NCBI GenBank assembly: GCA_950022655.1
Contig: OX465584.1
Span: forward strand, 47,970,723-48,034,722
Direction: 5' to 3'
Source of the DNA: Alentia gelatinosa
Lineage: Eukaryota > Annelida > Polychaeta > Phyllodocida > Polynoidae
DNA: 64,000 nucleotides
Shown here: piece after piece, positions 42,256 through 54,945 of the stretch
Layout: each line of letters starts with the position of its first letter
Position numbering within the stretch: the first letter of the stretch is position 1
The notes under the pieces: generated by a model
Databases searched by the model: none
The model's input: the letters and a program-made list of their open reading frames with translations, nothing else
Told to the model about the DNA's origin: nothing
Translations under genes and position numbers: made by a program

Positions 42256-44694
42256 TCATCCAGTTTTACGATAGCATGTGAGGTATATATGAATATATTC
42301 ATAAGTCCTCATTGAAAAGGTATGGGGTCCATAGGGAACCACTACCCATTAAAGGCTGCAAACCACACCCATAGTTTACGGCTTTTCTAAACCCATTATC
42401 GAATTTCTAGGAATAAATATTAGTATCAATGACCGTGGGAAAGAAATACAGCAATCAATGCTTTTTGGACGGTCGGCCCTTAAACCACTCGAGATTGATG
42501 GTGTTATACAATCACTGTCGCTCGTGTATTATTAGGCGTTATCCATTCATGGTTTAATTCTGAACAATAAAAACAGCACTGACTGGTTTCAGAAAAAAAA
42601 GTCGTAATCTCCTTGGACTAGACTCTAGGTAATATCCTCAGATTCGCTCGGATAATACTACGCGTCTATATGCATTTATGTTGTAAAATATTCCAAAAAC
42701 CCTGTTCATGGCTAGATTGTAAAGGTTTGTTATCTAAAATAACAAGTTTGTCCTCTATCATATCGGTTCACGTGACAGGTCTAATACAACACCCATATCA
42801 GGTTAGCAAATGTCATACTTTGTACATCCTACTGCCAATGTTACACCCATAACCGCAATATCCAGCTTAGCTCGAAATAGGTCTTCAAGTAACTGTGTCG
42901 TGACTTGGATGATTGATCAAGAAAAGTAATGGATTTAAGACTGTCACAGGAGCCATTGTACTTAAACTTCAGGGATGGACTGGCAATAAGAAGACAACCT
43001 ACGTGAAACATATGATGGTTCATATTCCGTATTCCCTTTAATAAAATGATATGACCATTAAGTGGAAGGAGAAAGTCCGAAGACAAACTAAGAAAATCAG
43101 ATTTAGGATTCATCAATTACAAAAGATATAGGCAATGCTTTGAGGCAGTGTTAATACAGGATTAGATGATATACATGGATCTCCTTTCTTTGATGTTCTT
43201 TCCCCCAGAGAAATCTACTTTGAGAACAAAAATATTAACTAAAATGCTGCATTGATATATATTGAGGATCCCTAAAGTTGAATGTGGGAGAAATTGTTCG
43301 AGCTGTGTATATTCACAGATATGATCATTTTCTAGCTTTTCAACGATCACGATTAACTGGAATAGTTAAAAAAAGAAATAGGAACCAGATTAAAAATGGG
43401 AGCAAATGGTATGTTGATCATTGATGAATGCGCTTGCAAGTATAAATGAAAAACAATTAAAAGGTTTCAGTTACATTCAGTCTATGGATAGTTTTCTGTA
43501 ACCCACTTGCACAAATTCAATTTGCCATTTCTGCAGCCGTCTGAGTCTAGGATCCAAACATATCAAACACCAGAGGGTCAATGAGGTATTTCAGTCTCTA
43601 GTGATTGATCATGGTCAGCTGGGCATGCCTCTGAGACCCTGAGACACTGGCACCCTGCTTCTCTCCCACTATCACAGTGAACAGCATGCAGATAGTGAAG
43701 GGATAGTTGTCCGGAAGCACACTGGAAGTGTATATGTGACCAATCTAACCTTTAGCCAATGTATTTAGGGTGCACAAGCACGCTCTAATAAATCATTATG
43801 TGGGGAGCCTGGACCCACCAGAGAGTCTCAGTTATGAAGGATTGTCTGCAGAGTGCCTGAGGAAACGGTATGCGATGAGTTAATACGTCTGACCGCCACC
43901 AGTTCGCGTTATCAGCACAGACCCACATGAGAAGACGTACCTCAGGATTCCTCTCCTTCCCGCTTGTCCTCACCCCTCACTGTCAGCGGCACCAACACCC
44001 TCACCATACCTACACCCCAACATACCTCATCTCTGATCCTTCAAGTCTTAACTTTTTTTTATGGACTTTCATCAGGGTTGAAAAAGATACAAGCATTCCG
44101 AACTCGGCAACGCTACCCCTCTACAGTTCGGTCTCTCTTTTGTGTTTTTTTAAAGTAGTGTAATAGTAGCACGAATGGTATTGATTAACACTGATACATT
44201 TTCGGCACTAATCACCCAAAATAGTATATCACATCATGGTTGAAAAACGAAAATGAAATGGAATGTGGTGAGCTAAAATATATGTAAGGGCAGGTAGCAC
44301 AATGCCAACTCGTAAAAACAATAGAAATTATGCTACTTATTGCCACCCAAAAAATTAAGAAAAACATAACAAAACATGAGCGATAAATACCCTGCGATTC
44401 CTGTCCGTGACCTCACCGTGAGGAGTGGTACAGGAGTTGGAAGAGGGGATTTAAGAAAGCATCCAATAAGTAGGATCCCTAAATCGCAGCAGAGGGATAA
44501 TTGTCAGCGGCGATTGCCAGTTTTGACGGGGGATGGACCATAATCGCTGTGGCCATTGCATTTCAGGTGTAAATCCCAATACATATCTACCGATTCAGGG
44601 TTGAACAATTAGTTCCCAAATCGTATAGAAGTCTGTGAACTTGTCACAGGCAAATTATGTTACCCCTCAGCCTGTGTTGGCCACCCAATCAACG
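42256..44694. other. Gene-free AT-rich spacer
   Basis: No gene recognised. It includes the third copy of the short dispersed repeat at 43729-43790. Confidence 0.45.
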
Positions 44695-44794
44695 TTCCGT
44701 TGTCAGCAACTGGATTTATCAACATGTCGATAAACCTTTGGCGGGTGATTTAGGAACATCGACCGACAACTCGTCACCGACAAAAGAACATCTC
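44695..44794. repeat. Dispersed repeat, copy 1 (followed by G14)
   Basis: ttccgttgtc, tttatcaacatg.cgataaacc, gatttagga.catcg and ccgacaactcgtcaccgaca align with 45270-45370. A G14 run follows at 44800-44813. The tttatcaacatgtcgataaa core is itself palindromic. Confidence 0.6.
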
Positions 44795-45269
44795 AAGGAG
44801 GGGGGGGGGGGGGTCACTAATCGTTGGCTGACCCTTGCTAGCTGTCCTACATCTACCAACTAGGGCCGCCTCCTCACTTTAGACAAAGGAACATCAATGT
44901 TCTTAATTCTGTAGATGTGTATTGGGCTTAAAGCCTGATGCACATCCACTGATCGAGGACTGAAAATTAGTTGCCGAAGAGTAAAGCTGTCGTTGAACTA
45001 GCCTAAGGCGAAATGCGCTTCTTGTCAACCAACAAGCAGCCATCCCAGCGCGCTACTGGAGAAGGGGTGGTGGGAGTTTACGCATTAAGACAGAGATACG
45101 ATTTTCATTTCCGCCGACTGCGTTACGATTCTTGTCGTTGATCAACTCGAGGGCACTAATTGGTGAGGGACTGCATTTCACCATGTAACTTGTATGTGGC
45201 ACCCCTATTTCCCCTTACCTAATGACTAATTTACGGTAATTATGGGCTGATATCGGGGTATTTCCAATA

Positions 45270-45370
45270 TTCCGTTGTCCCTGACAGAATTTATCAACAT
45301 TTTGATAAACCTGACAGAACCGATTTAGCAAAATCGGCCGACAATTTGTCAGCGACGAAAGAATATCTCT
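45270..45370. repeat. Dispersed repeat, copy 2
   Basis: Direct-orientation partner of 44695-44794, about 575 bp downstream, clearly diverged. A third fragment (ttgtcgccgataaaggaaca) is near 45541. Confidence 0.6.
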
Positions 45371-46204
45371 GTGGATGGGCTGGGGTGGGCATTAACTAAT
45401 TTCCGGCATATTGCACGAAAGCGGTGCCACAGTGGGAGATAGAGGTAACTTCCCCTAACAGTTACTCCAGTCAAAATAAAAGCTAAAAAAAAACACGGAC
45501 TGACAACGGACTATGTTAGGATGCCTCCTATACTTTTCCTTTGTCGCCGATAAAGGAACATCCATATTTCGAAATCGTAAGGTGGGAATTGGGTTGCAAA
45601 TGAAAGACATACTGTACAATTCCGGGCGCCGTTGAATAAACTATTGAATTAAAGGCAGAAGAAATGGAAGATTGAAATGGGTCCCCAGTTGGTTACAGAG
45701 GACGGCACTTTTTTTTTTGGGGTTCTTTTTTTGGTACAATTACGCGCTCATTCTTATATGATGAACATGCCATTTGTTCCTAGTTAAACAATACAAGTCG
45801 AAATCAGGGCGAGTTCGTCTTGAGGGCAGAGAATCCCGGGGTGACTTCATTTTGGGGCGAGGTTTTCAGTATGCTTCAGGGTGGCCGTTTACTGGGTTAT
45901 CCACCATATGTCCACCACAAGACACCTGGTGGTGATAGAGTGGCTGAGGGTCAAAGCATACTACTTGATCCGTTAGTGTTTGAAGACGCTATAGGGCCAT
46001 GCACATATGGCAACCCTCAACTGCACACCTTTGATACTAATCATAATACTATGTCAAAACATCCCAAATGCGTGGACCTCACACCTCAATGTTTACCAAT
46101 TGCAAGGAGTAGCTAAGATTCAAACACTTCGGAAACACGTCATATTTAATCACACACAGTATGATATGATGTACATTATATCATACAGTCATCACCCAAT
46201 TGCT
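45371..46204. other. Gene-free spacer
   Basis: An open frame at 45820-46116 (98 codons) has no recognisable domain and I do not call it a gene. Nothing else noted. Confidence 0.4.
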
Positions 46205-46276
46205 TCGCCTCGCGCAGTAATACGCGATCTTGCCGTCGTGCGATAAACAACAACATGACTAACTCTTGTTTGGTTT
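46205..46276. repeat. Partial copy of AAACCAAAC foldback family
   Basis: gtgcgataaacaacaacatg followed by actaactcttgtttggttt matches the right arm of 329-469, with gcgcagtaatacgcg in place of its centre. Confidence 0.55.
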
Positions 46277-47763
46277 CTCCATATTATCATCCATTGTATA
46301 CAAGGTACCCATTGAGAATGTATGGGGATTCAGTACTACCCAAATGTGTCAGACTCCATAATCATGGCATACGGCCTCAAACCCATTGCTCCCTTTGTGC
46401 TATAGAGCAAAATAATCGTCCCTTTTAATATAACCTTTAATATGGCAATCCCTAGATTTTACTTTGGTAAACTGATAACAAATACAACAAACGATGGTTA
46501 TTTCAAACACTTAATATACCCAGAGAAATACATCGGCTGGAATTCCGTTGTGAGCTTTATAGACATCTTTGTATTACTAGGTGTTAACTCTCTCGTGGTT
46601 TACGGCTGCCTTCTACAATTGTCTATTGTCTATTTATTTGATATTTTAGACGAACGAAATGTGTTTTCTCCATAAAGAAGGGAGATATTTATTTGATATT
46701 TTGTTGGTTTTTTTCAGGAATTTCTTTTATTGACTCTTTTGTACATAGCTTAAGATATTCGCATATACTGTGAGAATTTGAATTAGTCAATAAAAGAGGG
46801 CAGGTGACAATCACCTATGATACATGTATAGCTGGTTTTCGTTGTCTAGCCCTTGTTACACTTATTTTGTCACACACATATGCCTCTCGCGATATATAAC
46901 AGAACTTATCATTTTTTTGTTCCTGACCTTATATGTTTATGTCTCTGTGTGTCTGTATCTGTGTCTGTGTCTGTGTGTGTGTCTCTCTCTCTGTAGGTGC
47001 CTGTGGGTCTGTGTGTGTGTAGGTGTGTGTGTAAGGCATGCCCAGCAGCATTCCCTTTGGGAACATTTGCACCAGTGATGACTTAAGAGGTCATGGGATC
47101 AGAACTGAAGATAGTGAGGGTGACCGGAATGTACGCGTGACTGACTGAGTGTTAACAATCATATCATCAGAGAAGCGAGTGCCAAGAGTTTTACTTTCTG
47201 ATTCATTGGCACCTCACCCGCCAGAAAATTGGAGCGATTCTCTGACAGTAGGTAAAACAGAGCTGAGGACAACACTTCCTGGTAAACTGTAAACCTTCCT
47301 GGAATCTCCCCGGGCCTGGGACAGCTGTACATGCGGCGGGAATATGTTACACTGTTGAGTGTGCGGAGGGTGAGGTGCGGGATGGTTTACTACTAACGTC
47401 AACACTAACTCTCCGCCTCGTACCCCTGTGCTGCAGAAGGAGAAGGGCGCGCCGGGTATCAGCGCTGCCCGGGGATCGTGCACGCATGCGCGAGTTTTTT
47501 TAGGGTTCTGTTAGTTTCTTCTTTTATCGCCCAGTCGATGGTAGCTCTTTTCACATGAGTAGGTAGACTTGCTCAAGTCTTTGACTATGAGCAATATGAA
47601 ATGCGCTTCCTGTAGCTGACCCTGTGTCAACTGGGAGGTGAGGAGTAGGGTAGGGGGTAAGGGAGGCAGTGGTGGCGGACAGGGAGTTAGAAACGGAAGG
47701 GTAGGACGCAGGGACTGAGGCCAGTCTAAAAAGGAATTACAGGAGAAGAGCTGTAATCATTAT
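46277..47763. other. Gene-free spacer with small foldback and GT-rich tract
   Basis: 46720-46798 has cttttattgact and agtcaataaaag as inverted arms. 46940-47030 is a tgtgtctg-type simple repeat. 47200-47500 is moderately GC-rich with no recognisable gene. 47557-47585 shares gtagacttgctcaagtcttt with 55495-55521 (gtagacttgttcaggtcttt). Confidence 0.4.
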
Positions 47764-47765
47764 TA

Positions 47766-48775
47766 TGAGAAAACGTGGTTACTAAGCCTGTACGGGTGAC
47801 CGTTCGAGTTCATTTTATGAAAAAATATGGCCCGACGCCATAGGCGGGAGGGCCGTATTTTTTCATCAAATGACAGAGAACGGCACCCGTACGGGCTCAG
47901 TCACTACGTTTTCTTATTACTATACACCTTCTACTTGTTTAAAATGCCATTTTAATAACTTTCCTGGACTGTGATTCACCCACCCATTCCCGTACATAAC
48001 CACTGCTATTCACTACGGCCCGTTGTCTCCAACCAACTGGTCATCCCTCTCTGTTACACCACTTGGACTCTTCCTTAGCGGCCACCCCTCAAAATAGAGT
48101 TTCGCCATATAATGGACAATTCCAATCTGCTCATCGGCAATGCAGGCCAGCATCACTTCGGGTTTTTTTTAGGTGCTATAAAAGCTTCCTGTAAGTAACA
48201 AACAAATATGTTGATATTGAGCCATCTAACGTGGGTCTTTCACGTAATACCGTTTAAATAGATGAAATATACAAAAACAATCGATAACTCGATGTCTCAC
48301 CCGCCCGCTGTCCGTGGGCGTAACTAAGGAAATGAAGGAGAACTCTGGTAGCCAACGTAATTATGACGTTGACAACGCGGAGTGGCGGGATGCGATCGGA
48401 CTTTGCTGATATCGATCAGTCTCACAGATTTAAGCCATTTAAACGGTATTAGGTGAAAGCTACACATTATTCTCCTCGATATTTGAACATTACGAATTCT
48501 AATTGTTACAGGTAGGTCTTAACGTGTCTCTCAGGTTATGAATGGGAGAGAACCGCCGTTTTCTTTGTTTGTTTTTAACACAGTCACTGCTCACGCTGTA
48601 TCGCGATATTTTACGTTAGCGGGCCGTAGTGTCTAGCAGCGGGACGTATAGTTTTACATGCTTAAGCCTATGGGAATCACTACGTCCTACTTCTCGGCGG
48701 GCCCGAACGTTATTTATACTATATGCCTAGCAGCGGGTAGTAACCCATAGACGTTCGCCGATAGGTGTATAGTAA
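47766..48775 (+). repeat. Asymmetric hairpin-bearing MITE, long copy
   Basis: 1010 bp between TA dinucleotides at 47764-47765 and 48776-48777. It begins TGAGAAAACGTGG; the first 150 bp fold on themselves around a central gcccgacgcc.taggcgggagggcc loop. A TATTACTATACACC-bounded body follows, ending GGTGTATAGTAA. The related empty site at 51724-51725 proves these limits. The copy at 24485-24808 lacks about 670 bp of the interior. No coding frame of note. Confidence 0.85.
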
Positions 48776-48777
48776 TA

Positions 48778-49223
48778 CTTCATTTGTATCATACCTTATG
48801 AAATGTATGCTTTATCTGTATAGAGAATCGATATACTGATTGTACACCCAATATTTCATGGAAGAATGAAATAAAGATATATATACCCAAAAAAAACAAC
48901 TGTCATTAATTACTATGGTTTTCAGGTTTTCATGTGTGATTTCTTAAAATACTTATTTTTAACAACAGCGTTTATTGACATCAAGAAGATTCAATTACAA
49001 TGAGATATCATGACGTCGTTTTCGCAAGATGTTAAAGGAAGAATAGTTGATAACAACTACAACATACCAGGTAAAACAATAAGGAGTTACACAATGCTGA
49101 AACTATTGCTGCTTACTTCTTGATGGACACTTAGATCCTTTACCCAACAAAATACAGTATGAACATGGGTGCTACAGAACTACTTCATTTCAAGTGTTTA
49201 GAAGAGGTAGTGTACATCTTCAG
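48778..49223. repeat. Repeat unit Y, copy 1
   Basis: About 446 bp, near-identical to 51726-52172 (ttcatttgtatcat through gtgtacatcttcagt). It contains gaatgaaataaaga followed by an A-rich run. The unit begins upstream with gaagagctgtaatcattatt, which here is separated by the 1010-bp MITE. Confidence 0.85.
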
Positions 49224-49630
49224 TGTTGTTATAGAAGATTCAGAAGTATTAGTCTTAAGGATAACTAATAGGACAAACACAAGGGGGGAGATAATATGGG
49301 GATAAGTCTGTTCTCAACCATTCAAAAACAGATAGAGGGGAAAGAAAAAAGAAGAGAGTGCAAGAGGGGAAGAGTAAACACCTGTGTAAAGAAAAGGGGA
49401 GGGTGACCCATTCAGATTACATCCGTTTCAACAGTTTATTCCATTCTTTGAATTTCTCAGGTTTCTTTTCTAACGTACATATGCATTCTTCAACATGAAG
49501 TGCGTGAAGAAATTCTATTGATCATGAATACAGATCAAGAGCAATATCATGAATTAGTTTTTAGGTGAAAGATATAAAATTTAGTGAAACAATTAATGAA
49601 GTACAGGATATGTGCATTCTCAATATGTAC
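49224..49630. other. Gene-free purine-rich spacer
   Basis: AG-rich between about 49280 and 49400. No gene. Confidence 0.45.
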
Positions 49631-49718
49631 TATCAAGAGACGTCACGAGTTTGAGTCTGAGTTTATTTATGCCACACATTTTGTTGGCTCCATAATGTCA
49701 CTCGTCGAAGTCTAGATT
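49631..49718. repeat. Half of the TGAGTTTATTTATGCCAC foldback
   Basis: tatcaagagacgtcacgagt, then gagtttatttatgccac and ttttgttggctccataatg, match 59903-59990. The second arm present there is missing here. It is joined directly to the next MITE. Confidence 0.65.
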
Positions 49719-49850
49719 TTATCCTACCCCGTTTCCACATTTTTTCAGTATCAGAAAGTAGTGGCATAAACAACACTTTATGTCACTACCCGTGACATAA
49801 ACAAATCCCATGTTAAGCCTATGGCGTTTTTTTTAATAGGGGTAGGATAA
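49719..49850. repeat. MITE, TTATCCTACCCC family, copy 3
   Basis: Perfect 12-bp ends. Nearly the same sequence as 60056-60185, including cactttatgtcactacccgt and the preceding tctagat. Confidence 0.8.
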
Positions 49851-51442
49851 ATTGCTGATCCTTCACTGACATTCTGCCTAAAGGCATCGTACTATCTTTA
49901 TTTTACCTGGACTTCAGTGGTTCCACGTAGGAGTACCTGTGGTGGTACACTTGATCGTGGCCTTCCCCTGAAGTCTATGCTTATTACACACAAGAAATAA
50001 TGCTGGTCAGCAAAGGGAGTTGTGCATATATTGTCTCCCTCCTGGTATTTTTCCCCACAGACTTAACACTGTGTGGACTCATACTCAACAGCGTTGAATA
50101 CTTAGAAAAAATACTGAGTGGGGGATTATGTTGCCAATGTTAGCCAATTAGACAATGAGAGGGGTGTGGTAAATTCTGAAACCTATTCAAGTGATTGTCC
50201 TAGGCTAGACATAGTTCAATAATGTTTAGTGCCCTTGATTATAGGATCAAAGATGAGTGGTGACCCATATTGTCCCTACGGTCCTAAGTCATAAAAAATG
50301 TTCTCATTCTATGAGACCTCTATAGGTGCTGAGGATGTAGTTTTTTCATTATTCTTTTTGTGAAACAATACTATCTGCACAAGCCAAATATTATCACATT
50401 GTCCTTTGCATCTCATGTATAAAAGTAATATTTCCACAAATGAACTATTGACTTAGACATCTTCAATCCTGCAGTGCCGGATTCAGTGGTAGCCTCTGTG
50501 TCATGGCTCCACGCAGACCAATCAGTATCATGGTAGAACGACAGCCCACAGTCACACCCTCCACCGTCAAATGTACTGCAAATAATTGCCATGCAATTCG
50601 TCATAACCTGCTCAGGCCTGCTTTATGACATCCTGTTATCATTCTCGTCGGACCACACCATTAGATAACAGGACCCATTGTATTTTCCCCCTCATTTTGT
50701 AGCCGAACACTTACAAGACATAATTGTCTGTGGAGAATATTGCCATCAATCGGGGACATCTGTTTTGTTAGGGGTCTCACACCCTTGATCATAGAGAAGG
50801 CCGGCTAGGAATTTTATTAGGATGTGGAAGTCGAGTCTGAGAATATTGGCACACTGTCATGCAGCTTTTCATTATTGCCATGCAATATCTCTTATTGAAG
50901 GTGCTGTGAAAGAAAGAAATGAGCTGCGATAGATCAAGATGGGAGATATAGATCATGGAAAAAACTCCCTTGAATAAGTGCCTTGCATGAAAAAGGATAT
51001 AGCAGTTATAAGGCTGGAGAAATATAAGGACAACTATGTCGGGAACTCCCTCGAAAAAATTCGGGCCTCCGATTGCATTATTGGAACTCTCTGAAAATAG
51101 ACATACAACGATCTGGCTCAAAATCAGCCTTTAAGAATAGTATAAAGACCCTATTACTTGCAAACCCCTTAAAATGAAATGAATTGTTAATCATCCCTGA
51201 AAACGTATAACAGGAAGCACTGCGTGTTTGATGACCAACTACTATCACCCTGTATACCTCATCCTGGTATCATCTAGGTACATACGCCATACCTGTATTG
51301 TTGTTGTGATCAAAATTTGTTGGAAGAACAATGATGTTTCATTTATGCAAATAAAGATCTTTAAAAAATAAAAATCGCAAATCGTGCCCCGATTTCATTG
51401 AAATAAGGAGATTCTAAACGTCATGACTGTAAAATGTTAAAT
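49851..51442. other. Gene-free spacer
   Basis: No recognisable gene or repeat. Confidence 0.45.
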
Positions 51443-52444
51443 AATAAATGCAAGAAATAATAAAAAATGTTGCTGAGAGGAATGGTGCTGGTTCCATAAA
51501 TCGAGGGAAACATTCTAGTGGGCGGAATCATGATTCCGATACGAAACTATTCGTAGACCTTCAAACTTTACCAAACAATATCGTATTTACCCCGATTGTA
51601 TATCTATATGCGTTCTACCTAATTCCAGAATTTCATAATTATCCAATATAATAAGTATTTCACCCGCAAGAGATTTTTTCATTAAATCGGTTACAATAGG
51701 ATACGAAGAGCTGTAATCATTATTACTTCATTTGTATCATGTCTTATGAAATGTATGCTTTATCTGTATAGAGGATCGATATACTGATTATATACCCAAT
51801 ATTTCATGGAAGAATGAAATAAAGATATATATAACAAAAAAAAACAACTGTCATTAATTGCTATGGTTTTCAGGTTTTCATGTGTGATTTCTTAAAATAC
51901 TTATTTTTAACAACAGCGTTTATTGACATCAAGAAGATTCAATTACAATGAGATATCATGACGTCGTTTTCGCAAGATGTTAAAGGAAGAATAGTTGATA
52001 ACAACTACAACATACCAGGTAAAACAATAAGGAGTTACACAATGCTGAAACTATTGCTGCTTACTTCTTGATGGACACTTAGATCCTTTACCCAACAAAA
52101 TACAGTATGAACATGGGTGCTACAGAACAACTTCATTTCAAGTGTTTAGAAGAGGTAGTGTACATCTTCAGTACACTAATAAATGCAAGAAATAATAAAA
52201 AATGTTGCTGAGAGGAATGGTGCTGGTTCCATAAATTGAGGGAAACATTCTAGTGGGCGGAATCATGATTCCGATACGAAACTATTATTTTTAGACCTTC
52301 AAACTTTACCAAATAATATCGTATTTACCCCGATTGTATATCTATATGCGTTCTACCTAATTCCAGAATTTCATAATTATCCAATATAATAAGTATTTCA
52401 CCCGCAAGAGATTTTTTCATTAAATCGGCTACAATAGGATACGA
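51443..52444. repeat. X-Y-X' block: 0.27-kb direct repeats around repeat Y
   Basis: X (about 51443-51709, beginning taataaatgcaagaaataat and ending acaataggatacga) recurs as X' at about 52178-52444 with only a few differences. Between them lies repeat Y (from gaagagctgtaatc near 51705 to 52172), also present at 48778. It resembles a small element with terminal direct repeats, or a tandem duplication with Y at the join. No coding frame. Confidence 0.75.
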
Positions 52445-52630
52445 TAGGCACATGATAGAATCGGTATTGTGTCGGGAAGGCAATCGTAAGGCCTATCGGG
52501 ACCAGAATCATGGTAGGTGGGGGCAGGGCATAATTGACACCGAGCTGTACGATTGCGCCACGATTTTGATTTGTTTTTCCCTGAGCTCGCCCCCGCATTA
52601 ATTGTAGCAAAATCGTAGCAGGTGTATACC
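52445..52630. repeat. MITE-like repeat of atcgtagcaggtg type
   Basis: Starts gataggcacatgatagaatc and ends aaaatcgtagcaggtgtata. It includes gtgtcgggaaggcaatcgta and ttgcgccacgattttgat blocks common to several repeats in this window. Confidence 0.45.
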
Positions 52631-54559
52631 CCGCTCTTACTTTGCTTTATATTTATCATGGTCGGACGACCCATTTACAAGGTAAAAATTTGATAATTTG
52701 TATATTGTTTTTATATCGAAAGGTATATAAATATGGTTGTGCGACCAAAGAAATGTGCTTAATGATATAGATGTTGGTTCGGAACTGGAATAACCGAGAT
52801 CTTGAGAAAACTTAAGTAGGCTAGGAAATAAGCATTGGGCAAAATATTATTGAATGAATTGGATGTTATAAATATGAAGTATGAATGAGAGCACTGGGGC
52901 GAGCGACCTCACCCATTGGACAGCTAAGCAGTACTTATACAATAGTTTTTCAAACTTGAACATTATGGCCGGAGTTTGGGATGTAATGTCCAAAGATAAG
53001 GATGAGGTTGGATACATCAACATGGCAAAATGATTCAAGACTGTTCTATATGGGAATATTCAGGGGCAATAAAACTATATCGTACACCTATATGGGAGGA
53101 TACACAAAAAAAACCCACGAAATATCATCTGGCATGCAAAGTAGTGCATGAGAAGATGGCCTCTTAACCTATGACAAATCACTCCCGGTCCAGGTTCTGA
53201 GGGAAATCCGCCTGCCTTGAATCAGCGACTTTAACAACAGGCAGACCAGTTGGTCAGCGTCATTGACCTGTGCCATTGGCCACCCCAGCTGATTTATGTC
53301 AAGCCTGGTCTCTGCAAACACTTTCAGCTACTATCCGCTTCTGATCTCTGCAGTTGACCGTATTTTCTTTTTGTTTCACCACAAGATTTATCGACAATAC
53401 CATGTCATCATTACTCCTACGCTCTCCCCTGTAAAAGTCACCCAGAGATATTCACGGGTGCTGATCCAGTGAGTCATGGTTAGAGTGGAATTAGCAGGGA
53501 ATCGATCATCTGCCTCAAAAACAACCGTAAGTGGAGTATTTGTAAAGGCTAAAACATAATTCGCGATTTTGGAATACTGCGTACCTTTATCTCAGATAAA
53601 GTAAAAGTTTGAGTCTCACTACAATGTCACTATAGGTGTGGCATCTCCTGCATCTTCTGAGACTATAGGCTCAATCCCCCGTAGAGAGGGAAATCTGTCT
53701 GAGACAAAGTGTTCTTAAATCTCTTGTGTTAAATTTGCAAATGTTGTCTTAGAGAAAAATACATTCGCAGTCCCCTGCTGTGTTGGACCGGTATTAGCCT
53801 AAAATTAGTGTTCATCGACGTAGAAAATGTGTATGGCACACAAATTCACATTGTCCAGACTGGGAAGATACCTCATTATCTTCAATAGTACAAAAATATT
53901 TTTGGTGTGGCACCCACTTGTAGAAGACTAACAACAAGGTACTTGGTAAACGGAAATGAGATACGATTTGGCGCCGATGCACACCGATGCTGGATTCAAT
54001 CTATCGTATTTGGTTATCGGCAAGTTAGCCTCGGTAAATAACTTTAAGCATCCTCACCGTGTAACTTCGGGATTCTGTCACCTAGAACCAGTTTCCCTCT
54101 ATATTCCCTGAACTGAGCAATCGACCAATAATGTAGAAATCATTTTAGGATCGACGTTTAGGAGTTATTTCGACTTCCTGGTTCCCGCGGAAACGCGTTA
54201 ACTCATATCAAAATGAGCAAAAGTATGGTCTATAGACGTTTACCATGAAATGCCTAAATCTTGCCAATAATATTTTCCTTAATTTGATTTCACTCTTGAC
54301 ACCTAACAGATATATAGATCTGAAATAGTAGCTTTGAGACGTTGCGGCCAACGCGACTATCGAGCAAGTTGGTTTTTTTTCACTAGAAAAACCTTTCCAC
54401 AGAAAAACATTCCAGGAGATACACTCCCACACAGGGTCGAGACAAGTCTACTAGGAAAGAATTTTTATTGACATAGATCTCAAAGAGTGTCCGCAGCATA
54501 TAATTGTGAAAGTATTACAGAGGAACTATTTGGCATCGGGGGACGCACAAAAAAGGGTT
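52631..54559. other. Gene-free spacer
   Basis: No gene or clear repeat seen. Confidence 0.45.
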
Positions 54560-54945
54560 CCACTGGCCGATTATTCGCCACCGATCTGCAGTCGGGAACC
54601 ACCAGCGCAAAATCGATGAATGGAAACAGATATGCAAAGAAGTATTCACTCATTAGTTGTGCATGGATTATGCAATAAGGCCGACTAACTTGGTCGACGA
54701 CGGACAGAATCAAAGTGGTTCGAAATCGTCGTTAATGGCACGGACCACCATCTAAGTCTGTAGTAACATTGGTCATTGTGTCTGGAGGACAGTTCTGTTT
54801 GTATGGACTTATCACATGCGACAGAAACAAGACCTATACTGTACCGTTGATTTTTAGATACCGACGTGCAGTCATTGGCCACCGCAAACCAACTTTTGGG
54901 AGAACTCAATTAATCGATGCCGTTATTGTAGTTCAGTGATAATTG
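54560..54945. repeat. MITE-like repeat, CCGATTATTCGGCACCGATC family
   Basis: The left end (ccactggccgattattcgcc, then accgatctgcagtcggga) and an inner right block (taccgacgtgcagt, agaactcaattaatcgatgc) match 1-296. The right end is eroded. Confidence 0.65.

Noticed and set aside
45820..46116. 98-codon frame as a gene
   Set aside because: No domain, splice context or repeat partner; length is within chance.
51443..52444. CRISPR-like or satellite array
   Set aside because: Only two X units, no regular short repeats and spacers.
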